The translations under genes and the position numbers were made by a program. 64,000 bases of DNA from DASSQJ01 sp963773655 (GTDB lineage Bacteria > Actinomycetota > Actinomycetes > Actinomycetales > Dermatophilaceae): NCBI GenBank assembly GCA_963773655.1, contig CAVZBX010000001.1, positions 434,001 to 498,000 on the forward strand. The letters run 5' to 3'. Under the pieces are notes generated by a model, which was given only the letters and a program-made list of their open reading frames with translations, had not been told where the DNA came from and made no database searches. Shown piece by piece: positions 25,581 through 35,715 of this stretch. Every line of letters begins with the position of its first letter. Within the stretch, counting starts at the first letter, position 1.

Positions 25581-28500
25581 ATGCGGACGACGATCGACGG
25601 GAACGAGGCGGCCGTCACCACCGCCTACCGGCTGAACGAGCTCTGCGCCATCTACCCGATCACCCCCTCCTCGGCGATGGCCGAGCTCGCCGACGAGTGG
25701 TCCAGCCGCGGCCGGGCCAACGTCTGGGGGACGGTGCCCTCGGTGGTGGAGATGCAGAGCGAGGGCGGTGCGGCGGGGGCGATGCACGGGGCGCTCCAGG
25801 GTGGGGCGCTCGCCACCACCTTCACCGCCTCCCAGGGCCTGCTCCTCATGGTGCCCAACATGTACAAGATCGCCGGTGAGCTGACGTCGACGGTCTTCCA
25901 CGTCGCGGCCCGGTCGCTCGCCGCCCAGGGGCTGTCGATCTTCGGGGACCACTCCGACGTCATGGCGGTGCGGCAGACCGGCTTCGCGCTGCTCTCGTCG
26001 GCGTCGGTGCAGGAGGCGCACGACCTGGCCCTGGTGGCGCAGGCGGCGACGCTGCGGACCCGGGTGCCGTTCGTCCACTTCTTCGACGGCTTCCGCACCT
26101 CGCACGAGCTGAACTCCGTCGAGCTGCTCGACGACGAGGTGCTGCGGGCGGTCGTGCCCGAGGAGCTGGTGCGCGAGCACCGGATGCGCGCCCTGAGCCC
26201 GGAGCGGCCGTCGGTTCGCGGCACCGCGCAGAACCCGGACGTGTACTTCCAGGCCCGCGAGACGGTGAACCCGTTCTACGCGCGGGTGCCGGGGGTGGTG
26301 CAGGAGGTCATGGACGAGGTGGCGGGGCACACCGGCCGCGGCTACCGCGTCGTCGAGTACGCCGGCCACCCGCAGGCCGAGCGCGTGGTCGTGCTCATGG
26401 GCTCGGGGGCGCAGACCGCCCGCGAGACCGTCGAGCACCTGGTCCGGCAGGGGGAACGGGCGGGGGTGGTCCAGGTTCGCCTGTTCCGCCCGTTCCCCGC
26501 TGCCGAGCTGCTGGCGGCCCTGCCCGCGTCGGCGCGGTCGGTCGCCGTCCTCGACCGCACCAAGGAGCCCGGCTCCGAGGGGGAACCGCTCTTCCTCGAC
26601 GTCACCGCGGCGCTCGCCGAGGCCCACGCCCGGGGCGAGCGCGCCACCATGCCCCGTGTCATCGGGGGCCGGTACGGCCTGTCGTCGAAGGAGTTCACCC
26701 CCGGGATGGTCGCCGGCGTGCTCGCCGAGCTCGGCCGCGACGAGCCCCGCCGGCGGATCACCGTCGGCATCACCGACGACGTCGGGGGGACGAGCGTCGA
26801 GCACGACCCGCACCTCGACATCGAGGACCCGGACACGTTCCGGGCGGTGTTCTTCGGCATCGGCTCCGACGGCACCGTCGGGGCGAACAAGAACACGATC
26901 AAGATCCTCGGCGCCGACGAGGCGGTGCACGCGCAGGCCTACTTCGTCTACGACTCCAAGAAGTCGGGGGCCCCCACCGTCTCGCACCTGCGCTTCGGGC
27001 CCCACCCGGTGCGGGCCCCGTACCTCGTCACCCGCGCGCGGTTCGTCGGGTGCCACCAGTTCCAGCTGCTCGAGACGATGGACGTGCTCGGGGTGGCCGA
27101 CGAGGGAGCGACCGTCCTGCTCAACGCCCCGTACCCGCCCGAGAAGGTGTGGGACGAGCTGCCCGGCCCGGTGCAGCAGCAGGTGCTCGACAAGCGGTTG
27201 CGCCTGTTCACCGTCGACGCGGGCGCGGTGGCCCGGGCCGCGGGCCTGCCGGGTCGCACCAACACCATTCTGCAGACCTGCTTCTTCGCCGTGTCCGGGG
27301 TGCTGCCCCGCGCCGAGGCGGTCCAGCGGGTCAAGGAGGCGATCCGCAGGACCTACGGCCGCCGGGGCGAGGAGGTCGTGCGCCGCAACGAGGCCGCGGT
27401 CGACCACACCCTCGCCGCCCTCCACGAGGTCGAGGTCCCCGACCGGCGCACCTCGGACCGTCCGCTGCCCAGCCCCGTCCCCGCGGACGCCCCCGAGTTC
27501 GTCCGGCGGGTGACGGCCGAGATGATGGCCGGGCGGGGCGACGCGCTGCCGGTGAGCGCCCTTCCGGTCGACGGCACCTTCCCGAGCGGCACCACCGCCT
27601 ACGAGAAGCGCCGCATCTCCGACGTCGTCGCCCAGTGGGACCCGGACACCTGCATCCAGTGCGGCACGTGCAGCTTCGTCTGCCCGCACAGCGTCATCCG
27701 CTCGCGCTTCTACCCCGAGGGGACGCTGGACGACGCCCCGGCCGGCTTCCGCTCCGCGCCCCTCGTGGCCGCCGGCCTCCCCGGCTCGCGGTACACGCTG
27801 CAGGTGTACGCCGAGGACTGCACCGGCTGCGGACTGTGCGTCGAGGCCTGCCCGGTGAGCCCGGTCGGGCGGCACGAGCGCAAGGCGATCAACCTCGAGC
27901 CGCTGGAGCCGGTGCTCGAGGTGGAGCGCGAGAACGTCGCCTACTTCGAGACCCTGCCGGTGAACGAGCGCAGCCGGGTCGACTTCGGCACCGTGCGCGG
28001 CACCCAGTTCCTCCAGCCGCTCTTCGAGTTCTCCGGGGCCTGCTCCGGGTGCGGCGAGACGCCCTACCTCAAGCTGCTCACCCAGCTGTTCGGCGACCGG
28101 CTCACGGTCGCGAACGCCACCGGCTGCTCCTCGATCTACGGGGGAAACCTGCCGACCACCCCCTGGACCGCGAACGCCGAGGGGCGCGGGCCGGCGTGGT
28201 CGAACAGCCTGTTCGAGGACAACGCCGAGTTCGGGCTCGGACTGCGGCTGGCCGCCGACCTCCACGACGCGATGGCGCGCGAGCGGCTCGGGCAGCTGCG
28301 CGAGGAGGTCGGCGCCGACCTCGTCGACGCCGTCCTCGCGGCGGGGCAGGTGCGGGAGTGGGAGCTGGAGGCCCAGCGCGCCCGGGTCGCCGAGCTGAAC
28401 CGCCGCCTGGAGGGGATGGACGGGCCGCTCGCCGCGGACCTGCGCAGCGTCGCCGACCACCTGCTGCGCCGCACCGTGTGGATCGTCGGCGGCGACGGGT

Positions 28501-29153
28501 GGGCCTACGACATCGGGTCCGGGGGGCTGGACCACGTGCTAGCGAGCGGGCGCAACGTCAACGTCCTCGTCCTCGACACCGAGGTGTACTCCAACACCGG
28601 CGGGCAGTCCTCGAAGTCGACCCCGATCGGCGCGGTGGCGAAGTTCGCCGCGGCCGGCAAGGCGACGCCGAAGAAGGACCTGGCGCTGCAGGCCATCGCC
28701 TACGGCAACGTCTACGTGGCCCGGGTGGCGATGGGCGCCGACCCGCACCAGACGCTCACCGCGTTCCGGGAGGCCGAGGCCTACGACGGTCCGTCCCTCG
28801 TCATCGCCTACAGCCACTGCATCGCCCACGGCATCGAGATGAGCCGCGGCCTGGACCAGCAGTACCTCGCCGTGGCCTCGGGCCATTGGCCGCTGGTGCG
28901 GTACGACCCGGCGGTGCGGGCGATCGGCGGCAACCCGTTCCAGCTCGACTCGCCGCGGCCCCGGGTGCCGCTCGGCGACTACCTCTACAACGAGCTGCGG
29001 TACCGGATGGTGCGCAACGCGGACCCGGAGGAGGCCGAGCGCCTGCTCGGGCTGGCCCAGGCGGCGGTCGACCAGCGGTGGGTCACCTACGAGGAGATGG
29101 CGACGCGCGGAGCCGACCGCTTCGCCGCCGACGGAAGGAGCACGAGCCGATGA
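25581..29153 (+). CDS. nifJ: Pyruvate:ferredoxin (flavodoxin) oxidoreductase
   Basis: A 1190-residue single-chain PFOR converting pyruvate and CoA to acetyl-CoA and CO2 with reduction of ferredoxin. Domain order is standard: N-terminal pyrimidine-binding domain (CAIYPITPSSAMAE), gamma domain (FFGIGSDGTVGANKNTIKI, about 430), two-[4Fe-4S] domain (CIQCGTCSFVC at 691, CTGCGLCVEAC at 747), proximal-cluster Cys (ACSGCGE at about 821) and TPP domain (GGDGWAYDIG at about 970, DTEVYSNTGGQ). All cofactor motifs look intact. The enzyme is oxygen-sensitive in most relatives, so its presence suggests an anaerobic or micro-oxic mode. The stop overlaps the next start (ATGA). Confidence 0.95.
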   Translation: MRTTIDGNEAAVTTAYRLNELCAIYPITPSSAMAELADEWSSRGRANVWGTVPSVVEMQSEGGAAGAMHGALQGGALATTFTASQGLLLMVPNMYKIAGELTSTVFHVAARSLAAQGLSIFGDHSDVMAVRQTGFALLSSASVQEAHDLALVAQAATLRTRVPFVHFFDGFRTSHELNSVELLDDEVLRAVVPEELVREHRMRALSPERPSVRGTAQNPDVYFQARETVNPFYARVPGVVQEVMDEVAGHTGRGYRVVEYAGHPQAERVVVLMGSGAQTARETVEHLVRQGERAGVVQVRLFRPFPAAELLAALPASARSVAVLDRTKEPGSEGEPLFLDVTAALAEAHARGERATMPRVIGGRYGLSSKEFTPGMVAGVLAELGRDEPRRRITVGITDDVGGTSVEHDPHLDIEDPDTFRAVFFGIGSDGTVGANKNTIKILGADEAVHAQAYFVYDSKKSGAPTVSHLRFGPHPVRAPYLVTRARFVGCHQFQLLETMDVLGVADEGATVLLNAPYPPEKVWDELPGPVQQQVLDKRLRLFTVDAGAVARAAGLPGRTNTILQTCFFAVSGVLPRAEAVQRVKEAIRRTYGRRGEEVVRRNEAAVDHTLAALHEVEVPDRRTSDRPLPSPVPADAPEFVRRVTAEMMAGRGDALPVSALPVDGTFPSGTTAYEKRRISDVVAQWDPDTCIQCGTCSFVCPHSVIRSRFYPEGTLDDAPAGFRSAPLVAAGLPGSRYTLQVYAEDCTGCGLCVEACPVSPVGRHERKAINLEPLEPVLEVERENVAYFETLPVNERSRVDFGTVRGTQFLQPLFEFSGACSGCGETPYLKLLTQLFGDRLTVANATGCSSIYGGNLPTTPWTANAEGRGPAWSNSLFEDNAEFGLGLRLAADLHDAMARERLGQLREEVGADLVDAVLAAGQVREWELEAQRARVAELNRRLEGMDGPLAADLRSVADHLLRRTVWIVGGDGWAYDIGSGGLDHVLASGRNVNVLVLDTEVYSNTGGQSSKSTPIGAVAKFAAAGKATPKKDLALQAIAYGNVYVARVAMGADPHQTLTAFREAEAYDGPSLVIAYSHCIAHGIEMSRGLDQQYLAVASGHWPLVRYDPAVRAIGGNPFQLDSPRPRVPLGDYLYNELRYRMVRNADPEEAERLLGLAQAAVDQRWVTYEEMATRGADRFAADGRSTSR

Positions 29154-30187
29154 CCGACCTGTCGACCACCTACCTCGGGCTGGCCCTGCGCACCCCCATC
29201 GTGGCGAGCTCGTCGCCGGCCACGCTCGGTGTCGACCGGGTGCGCGCCCTCGCCGACGCCGGCATCGGGGCGGTCGTGCTGCCCTCGCTCTTCGAGGAGC
29301 AGGTGACCCGCGAGCAGCTGCGCGACCTGGCGCTCACCGAGGGCACCGAGCACTCGGACGGGGAGGCCTCGTCGTACTTCCCGAGCGCGCCCAGCGCCGA
29401 GGAGGGCGGCCTGACCCGCCACCTGCGCCTCCTCGAGCGGTGCGCCTCCGCGGTCGACGTGCCGGTGGTGGCGAGCCTCAACGGCAGCACCGCGGGCGGG
29501 TGGACCCGGTTCGCCCGGCAGCTCGCCGACGCCGGGGCCGCGGCCGTCGAGCTCAACGTCTACGTCGTGCCGGGGAACCCGGCGACGAGCGGCCGCGACG
29601 TCGAGGACCTGCACGTCGAGGTGCTCCAGTCCGTGCGCGAGGTGGTCGACGTGCCGGTGGCGGTCAAGCTGAGTCCCTACTTCAGCGCCACCGGCGAGCT
29701 GGCCGCCCGGCTCGACCGGGCCGGGGCGGACGGCTTGGTCCTGTTCAACCGGTTCCTCCAGCCCGACGTCGACACCGAGACCCTCCGGGTGACCACCGGA
29801 ACCGACCTGTCCTCGCCCGCCGAGGGACGGCTGGCCCGCACCTGGGTCGCGATCCTCCGCCACCGCGTGCGGGCCTCGATCGGGGCGACCACCGGGGTCG
29901 AGGACGCCACCGACGTCGCCGCCTACCTCCTCGCCGGTGCCGACGTCGTGATGACCGCCTCGGCGCTCATCCGCCACGGCATCGAGCACGTCGAGGTGCT
30001 CGAGCGAGGGCTGCGGTCCTGGATGCGGCGGCACGGGTTCACCTCGGTCGACGAGCTGCGCGGGCTGCTCGCCGTCCCGGCCGAGGCCGACACCGCGGCG
30101 CACAGCCGTGCCGGGTACGTCGCGGCGCTCGAGAAGGCCCGCCGCACCTACGGCGACGTCCGCACCCGGAGCGACGTGGTGCGCTGA
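29150..30187 (+). CDS. Dihydroorotate dehydrogenase-like flavoprotein, PFOR-associated
   Basis: A 345-residue FMN-binding TIM barrel similar to dihydroorotate and dihydropyrimidine dehydrogenases. It opens LSTTYLGLALRTPIVASSSP; AVKLSPYFSATGELAARL and VLFNRFLQPDVD line the barrel, and IGATTGVEDATDVAAYLLAG is the phosphate/FMN site. Homologues beside nifJ are called dihydroorotate dehydrogenase-like, but pyrimidine synthesis is unlikely. Translationally coupled to nifJ by a 4-nt overlap, it may be an electron acceptor or donor for PFOR. True function unknown. Confidence 0.85.
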   Translation: MTDLSTTYLGLALRTPIVASSSPATLGVDRVRALADAGIGAVVLPSLFEEQVTREQLRDLALTEGTEHSDGEASSYFPSAPSAEEGGLTRHLRLLERCASAVDVPVVASLNGSTAGGWTRFARQLADAGAAAVELNVYVVPGNPATSGRDVEDLHVEVLQSVREVVDVPVAVKLSPYFSATGELAARLDRAGADGLVLFNRFLQPDVDTETLRVTTGTDLSSPAEGRLARTWVAILRHRVRASIGATTGVEDATDVAAYLLAGADVVMTASALIRHGIEHVEVLERGLRSWMRRHGFTSVDELRGLLAVPAEADTAAHSRAGYVAALEKARRTYGDVRTRSDVVR

Positions 30188-30403
30188 GCGACGGCGGGCA
30201 GACCGTCCACGAGTGGTCCTCGGGAGATCCCGACCGCACCGCCTCGGCCCGCTGCTCGACGCCCCGGGCCCGGTCGGTCAGGCACCACGGGTCGGGCAGG
30301 GAAGGCCGATGGCGTGCGCCGCAGGGTCGTCCGCCATGATGACGACGATGCTCGCGAATGGCCCGCGGGTCTCTTCCGGGCGGCTCGTCGGGATCCCCTC
30401 GCC

Positions 30404-32269
30404 CTAGCTCTCTGCGAGGGCGAGACCGTCGCCGAACCGGAAGAGAGCATCCTCCCCGAAGCCGGGGACGTCCTCGGGGTGGCGGCGCACGGCGTCCATG
30501 GACACCGGCACGTCGAAGGGCAGCCGCCCGCTGGGCGGGCAGGCCCCCGTCAGCGCGTCCAGCAGGGCCGCGGCGCTCGATCCGTACGTGACGGTGAGTG
30601 CGGCGCACACCGGGACGAGCGGGGTGAGCACCGCCGGGCGGTCGAGGGTGACGTCGAGGACGAGGGGGCAGTGGGCCGCGACACGCTGCAGCCGGCTCAC
30701 GAGGCCGGGCGGGAAGTCCAGCGAGCCCTGGTGGAACCACGCCTCGAGGAACAGGTCGTCGCGCGGCTCGAACGGCGCCCCGATCCGGATGAGGGCGAGG
30801 TCGGCCTCGTCCGGCGTGGCGACGGGCACCAGGCCCGCAGCGACGAGCGCGTCGGCGTCGACGCCCTCCGCGTAGACCGAGCCCCCCGCCCGCAACGGCA
30901 GCACCGGCGCGCCGCCGGACTCCTCGTTGCGCAGCACGGTCACCGAGCGTGACTGGGCCTCGAGCCCGGCCCGACGGTGCTCCTCGGAGCCGACGATCGT
31001 CATCGCCTCCTCCTCGTCGACGTACGGGTCGTCGAAGAGGCCGAGCTGGAACTTGACCCGCAGCAGGCGCCGTGCCGACTCGTCCACTCGCGACTCCCCG
31101 ACCCGCCCCGAGCGGACGAGCTCGAGGAGCAGGTCGACGCACTCCTCGCCGCCGAACTGGTCACAGCCGGCAGCGAGGAGCAGCTCCATGCGACCCAGTG
31201 GGTCGAGGTGCTCGACCCCCCATGCGCGGGCCGGGAGCACCTGGTCACCGACGTGGTTGTCGTTGACGAGCTCCCAGTCGGTGAGGACGACGCCGTCGAA
31301 CCCCAGCCGCTCGCGCAGCATCTCGGTGACGACCTGCCGGTTGTAGGCGAACCCGATCTCGTCGATGGCCTCGCCGTCGACGACCAGGCCCACCGGCATC
31401 CCGTAGTAGGGCATCACCGCGGCCGTCCCGGCGGCGATGGCACGGGGGAAGGGCGCCAGGTGGTCGGCGAAGCGGCCGCCGGGGTACACCTGCTCGCGGC
31501 CGTAGGGGAAGTGGGCGTCCTCGCCGTCTCGCTGCGGGCCGCCGCCCGGGAAGTGCTTGCTCACGCACGCGACGCCCTCCGGGCCGAGCGCCGCGCCCTG
31601 CAACCCCTCGATGTACGCGACGGCGAGGTCACCGACGAGGTCGGGGTCCTGCCCGAAGGTCCCGGCCTGGCGGGCCCATCGAGGCTCGGTCGCCAGGTCG
31701 AGTGTCGGGTGGAGGGCCTGGCGGATGCCGACGGCGAGGTACTCCCGGCGAACGACGTCGGCGAACTGCCGGACGGCCCCGACGTCGCGGAGGGCGGCCA
31801 TGCCGAGGGGCTCCGGCCACTGGGAGAACGAGCCGGCGGCGAACGAGACCCCGGCGTTCTCGATGAAGGCGTGACGCGGGTCCGTGCTCACCGTGACCGG
31901 GATGCCGTGCGGGGTCCGTTCGGCGAGCCGCTGGAGGTTGTTGCTCCACCGCGCCGCCTGCCGGGCGTCGTCGAGGGCGTGGACGTTGAAGTGCGACAGG
32001 TGCTTGCCGAGGACGACCTCCGCGGTGCCGTTCTTGCTGATCCTGCCGGGCCCGTCGAGGAGGTCACCGTGCGGCCCGGCCTCGATGACGGTGTGGAACA
32101 TCAGGCCGACCTTCTCCTCGAGGGAGAGCCGGTCGAGGAGGTCCTCGACCCGCACGTCGACCGGCCGGCTCGGGTCCTCGTACGGATCCATGACGCCGTT
32201 GCCGTTGAGGTCGCGCCACGCCGGGGCGGAGGTGTGACCCGGCGTGGCCCCGGGCGAGGTACCCCTCAT
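30404..32269 (-). CDS. Glycoside hydrolase family 3 (beta-glucosidase-like)
   Basis: A 621-residue GH3 enzyme without a signal peptide, so probably cytoplasmic. Barrel domain: KHFPGGGPQRDGED binds substrate, and the nucleophile Asp is in GVVLTDWELVND (about residue 331). A C-terminal alpha/beta sandwich with SVTVLRNEES follows. There is no obvious FnIII domain. It opens with a DLNGNGVMDPYEDP segment common in some GH3 proteins. It should release terminal beta-linked glucose from imported oligosaccharides. It is last in the LacI-SBP-permease-PF10091 operon, overlapping the preceding stop by 4 nt (ATGA). Confidence 0.9.
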   Translation of the reverse strand: MRGTSPGATPGHTSAPAWRDLNGNGVMDPYEDPSRPVDVRVEDLLDRLSLEEKVGLMFHTVIEAGPHGDLLDGPGRISKNGTAEVVLGKHLSHFNVHALDDARQAARWSNNLQRLAERTPHGIPVTVSTDPRHAFIENAGVSFAAGSFSQWPEPLGMAALRDVGAVRQFADVVRREYLAVGIRQALHPTLDLATEPRWARQAGTFGQDPDLVGDLAVAYIEGLQGAALGPEGVACVSKHFPGGGPQRDGEDAHFPYGREQVYPGGRFADHLAPFPRAIAAGTAAVMPYYGMPVGLVVDGEAIDEIGFAYNRQVVTEMLRERLGFDGVVLTDWELVNDNHVGDQVLPARAWGVEHLDPLGRMELLLAAGCDQFGGEECVDLLLELVRSGRVGESRVDESARRLLRVKFQLGLFDDPYVDEEEAMTIVGSEEHRRAGLEAQSRSVTVLRNEESGGAPVLPLRAGGSVYAEGVDADALVAAGLVPVATPDEADLALIRIGAPFEPRDDLFLEAWFHQGSLDFPPGLVSRLQRVAAHCPLVLDVTLDRPAVLTPLVPVCAALTVTYGSSAAALLDALTGACPPSGRLPFDVPVSMDAVRRHPEDVPGFGEDALFRFGDGLALAES

Positions 32270-33870
32270 GCGGCCCCGGCCCCGAACTCCTCCATCCCGA
32301 TGACCGGACGGAGGACCTTCTCGACGGCCCTGGTGGCGAAGGCGTCGCGGATGACGTCACCGCACAGCACGTTGCCGATCGCGCCCATGACCATCGCCTG
32401 GTCCAGCGAGAGGTAGCGCCGGGCGATCTCACCCGAGCGGGTGGCCACGGCGTCGAAGAACCCGCCGTCGCCGTAGGCGCCGAGCTCGGTCTCGACCTTC
32501 GCGAGGTTGGCGTACGCCTCCTGCGGCTCGTGCATCATCGCGAGGAAGGAGGCGTGCGGCGTGACGACACCGTCGCCGAACGTCGGGTCCGGGTTCGTGC
32601 CCTCGCGGCAGTCGCCGAAGCCGATGTCGTAGTCGGTGCTCTCCTGGTCGGAGAAGTAGCCCGCCGGGTTCATCCCGAGCGCGTCGACCCCGTACTCGCG
32701 GTACCCGCCGGCGGGGTTGCTCGACGGCGAGAACCCCCAGTAGCCGTAGCCGGCCTCGTCGAGCCCGTGCTCGCGCTGGGCCCGGACGTGGCGCGGGTGG
32801 TTGACGCCCCACGAGCGGGGCGCCCACGTCGCCTCGGGGACGAAGACGTCGGGCATGAGCTCCTCGAACATGCTGCCGCCCCAGCCGGGGACGATGTGCA
32901 GGCCTCGGTAGGTGTAGACACCCTCGTAGACGTCGACCCCGAGGTAGGTGCGGTGCTCGCCGACGGGCTGCATCTCGTGCCACGACCAGTCGCACGTCGC
33001 CGGGAAGGTACGCCACATCGCGTAGTACTGGGCACCGGGGATCTGACCGGTGACGATGCCGAGGTAGCTGGTGATGCGGGTCTCGGACACGGTCGTGTCG
33101 TAGTGGTGGTTGGTGTACCAGACGTCGTCGCCGACCCCGATGTGGTTGCCGAGGAAGAGGCCGTCGGTGGACGCCGGCTCTTCCGGGTAGAAGCCGCCGT
33201 GGATGAGGCCGGGCTTCAGGGCGACGTCGGTGTCGTAGAACATGTCCCAGCGCATCCGCGAGAAGAGCCGGTCCGCGAGCCGGCGAGCGCCCGGAACCGC
33301 CTCGCGCACGACGAGGAGCGCGGCGCCGAGCCACCCGCTGTCGACGCTGGAGACGAACGGGTACACGGGGTCACCCGACTCGGGCCAGGTCGTCAGCTTC
33401 GCGCCGGTGGCCTCGTCGTACCAGTTGTAGTAGAGGCCGCTCGGCTCGTGGTGCTCCATCCGCAGCAGGGTGGTGAGCGTCCGGCGGACCCGCCGGTTCG
33501 CCTCGCCGGGAGTGATGAGCCGCAGCTCGCGGGCCACGACGGTACTCCACAGGTACCCCCCGATGTTCGTGGGTGAGGTGTACCCGCTGCGGTCGGACGC
33601 GGCCAGCCCCTCCGGGATGTTGTCGGCGGGCAGCCCGGTGTCGGGGTCGGTCATGGCCACGAGCGAGGTCCAGGTGTCCGCGGCCCAGCGGCGAACCGTC
33701 ATCGCGTCCCAGCCCGTCGCGACTCCGCGCAGCAGCGACGGGGCACCGGCCGCCGCGGCGGGAGAGGCGGTCGCGGCGGAGGTGGCGAAGGCGCCGAGGG
33801 CGGCGGCACCCCCGACGAGCAGCTGGCGGCGGGTCCGCCGTGGTGACGAGGTGTGCTGTGGGTGGGTCAT
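32266..33870 (-). CDS. Secreted glucoamylase-like (PF10091) glycoside hydrolase
   Basis: A 534-residue protein with a Tat-type signal (RRTRRQLLVGGAAALG, then an Ala-rich cleavage region). The mature (alpha/alpha)-barrel has segments typical of the Glycoamylase Pfam family: FVSSVDSGWLGAALLVVREA, WGGSMFEELMPD, EAGYGYWGFSPSSNPAGGY and FLAMMHEPQEAYANL. Characterised members include endo-beta-1,2-glucanases (GH144 and relatives), so the old glucoamylase name may mislead. It probably cuts a glucan outside the cell. The gene lies between the ABC permeases and GH3. A hydrolase for beta-1,2-glucan is a hypothesis only. Confidence 0.8.
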   Translation of the reverse strand: MTHPQHTSSPRRTRRQLLVGGAAALGAFATSAATASPAAAAGAPSLLRGVATGWDAMTVRRWAADTWTSLVAMTDPDTGLPADNIPEGLAASDRSGYTSPTNIGGYLWSTVVARELRLITPGEANRRVRRTLTTLLRMEHHEPSGLYYNWYDEATGAKLTTWPESGDPVYPFVSSVDSGWLGAALLVVREAVPGARRLADRLFSRMRWDMFYDTDVALKPGLIHGGFYPEEPASTDGLFLGNHIGVGDDVWYTNHHYDTTVSETRITSYLGIVTGQIPGAQYYAMWRTFPATCDWSWHEMQPVGEHRTYLGVDVYEGVYTYRGLHIVPGWGGSMFEELMPDVFVPEATWAPRSWGVNHPRHVRAQREHGLDEAGYGYWGFSPSSNPAGGYREYGVDALGMNPAGYFSDQESTDYDIGFGDCREGTNPDPTFGDGVVTPHASFLAMMHEPQEAYANLAKVETELGAYGDGGFFDAVATRSGEIARRYLSLDQAMVMGAIGNVLCGDVIRDAFATRAVEKVLRPVIGMEEFGAGAA

Positions 33871-33925
33871 GTCGGTCTCCTCGGGTGCAAGGACGGTGGT
33901 GCCGTGACGGCGCGCCGGTCGCGCC

Positions 33926-34754
33926 TCACTTGATGCCGGTGGTCGCGATCCCCTCGATGAACCGTCGCTGGAAGGCCAGGAAGACGACCAGCACGGGCAG
34001 GAGGACGACGGTGGCGCCGGCGAGCAGCAGCCCGTACTGGGTGCTGTTCTGACCGGTGCTGTAGAGCGCGAGGGCGACCGGCAGGGTGTAGGTCTTCTCC
34101 GTCTGGGCGACCACCAGGGGCCAGAGGAAGTTGTTCCAGCTGGCGAGGAAGGTGAGGATGCCGAGGGTCGCCAGCGCCGGCCCGCAGAGGGGCAGGATGA
34201 TCCGCGCGAAGATGCGCAGCTCACCGCAGCCGTCGACCCGCCCCGCGTCGACGAGGTCCTTGGGTAGCCCGAGGATGAACTGCCGCATGAGGAAGACCCC
34301 GAACGGGGCCGCGAGGAAGGGCAGGAAGAGCCCCGGCAGGGTGTCGACGAGGCCGGCGTTCGCGACGAGGACGAACAGCGGCACGAAGGTCACCACGCCC
34401 GGGATCATCAGCGTCGTCAGGACGAGCACGAAGAGGGCGCGCTTGCCGGGGAAGTCGAGCATGGCCAGGGCGTAGCCGAGCATCGAGCAGAAGAGCAGGT
34501 TGCCGGCCGTCACCACCACGGCGACGACGACCGAGTTCGTGAAGTAGGTGCCGAAGTCGAGAGCGGCTGAACAGCTGGGTGTAGTTGTCCAGCGACGCGG
34601 TCTGCGGCCACCACGTCGGCGGGGCCTGGCGCAGCTCGCCCTCGCTCTTGAAGGAGCCGAGCACCATCCAGACGAACGGCGCTGCGACGGCCAGGAGGGC
34701 GACCACGAGGACGGCGTAGAGCCACCAGTTGCCGTGCTTGCGTCGGGTGAGCAT
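33926..34754 (-). CDS. Sugar ABC transporter permease, MalG type (one apparent frameshift)
   Basis: About 276 residues with six membrane helices. It starts at MLTRRKHGNWWLYAV and carries the EAA-like loop LVDAGRVDGCGELRIFARII, then LPLCGPALATLGIL and FQRRFIEGIATTGIK. The frame breaks at about 34555-34570, between SLDNYTQLFS and the DFGTYFTNSVVVAVVVTAG segment. It pairs with the upstream permease (5 nt gap) and the SBP. No ATPase gene is in the operon, so a shared MsiK-type ATPase encoded elsewhere is expected, as usual in actinobacteria. Confidence 0.88.
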
Positions 34755-34759
34755 CTCGT

Positions 34760-35714
34760 TCAGCTCCTCTCTCGGAGCAGCCGGAACTGGATGGCCGTGA
34801 CCACGGCGACGATGACGAAGATGATGTAGCTCACCGACGCCGCGTAGCGCGTAGTTGCCGTAGCCGAACTGCTGGTAGGTGAACATCGACATCGAGAGCG
34901 TGCTGTTGAGCGGGCCGCCGCTCGTCATGACGAAGGGCTCCTCGAAGAACTGCAGGTACCCGATGCCGGTGGTGACCGAGACGAAGAGGATCGTCGGGCG
35001 CATCATCGGCAGGGTGATGTGGCGGAACCGCTGCCATGAGGTGGCGCCGTCGATGGCGGCCGCCTCGTGCAGACTCCACGGCACCGACTGGAGGCCGGCG
35101 AGGAAGATGATCATCGCCGTCCCGAAGTTGCGCCAGGACGCCATCATGATCAGGGCCGGCATCGACCAGTTCGGGTCGCCGAGCCAGTTGGGCCCGGGGA
35201 TGTGGAACCAGCCGAGCACCGTGTTGATCAGCCCGTAGTCGGCCTGGAGCAGGAAGCGCCAGACCACCGCGACCGCGACGATCGAGGTGATCACGGGAAG
35301 GTAGAAGCCGAGCCGGAACACCGAGCGGAGCTTGGTGATGCCGCGATCCAGCGCCACGGCCGCGGCCATCGCGATGACGAGGGTCAGCGGCACGCCGACG
35401 AGGACGAAGTACGCGGTGTTGCGCATCGAGGTGAGGAACAGCGGGTCGGACATCGCCTTGGCGTAGTTCTCGAACCCGACGAAGTCCACGGCGAAGGGCG
35501 TGCGCAGGTCACGCGACCTGGTGTCCGTGAAGCTCATGAAGAGCGACTGGATCACCGGCCACACCGTGAAGGCGAGGAAGAGCAGGCAGAACGGGATGGC
35601 CAGCACCCACGCGGCCCGCCCCTCCGCCCGGGCGGCGGCGCGGCGCTTGGGCCGCGCATCCTCCCGGGTCGGCGGGGTGCCGGTGGTGGTCGGCCGGACG
35701 GTCGTGGTGCTCAT
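34760..35714 (-). CDS. Sugar ABC transporter permease, MalF type (frameshift from 7-bp tandem duplication)
   Basis: About 318 residues. The N-terminal cytoplasmic tail is followed by six helices beginning AAWVLAIPFCLLFLAFTVWP. The EAA loop is LHEAAAIDGATSWQRFRHIT. The final helix (SYIIFVIVAVVTAIQF) lies in another frame. The minus strand at about 34843-34857 reads CTACGCG twice in tandem, and removing one 7-bp unit restores the frame. ATG 35714 lies 1 nt after the SBP stop. Confidence 0.9.
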
Positions 35715-35715
35715 G

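Noticed and set aside
30188..30403. Possible extra gene or terminator between the DHOD-like and GH3 genes
   Set aside because: No frame with family-like sequence, no ribosome site and no stable inverted repeat was found in these 216 bp.
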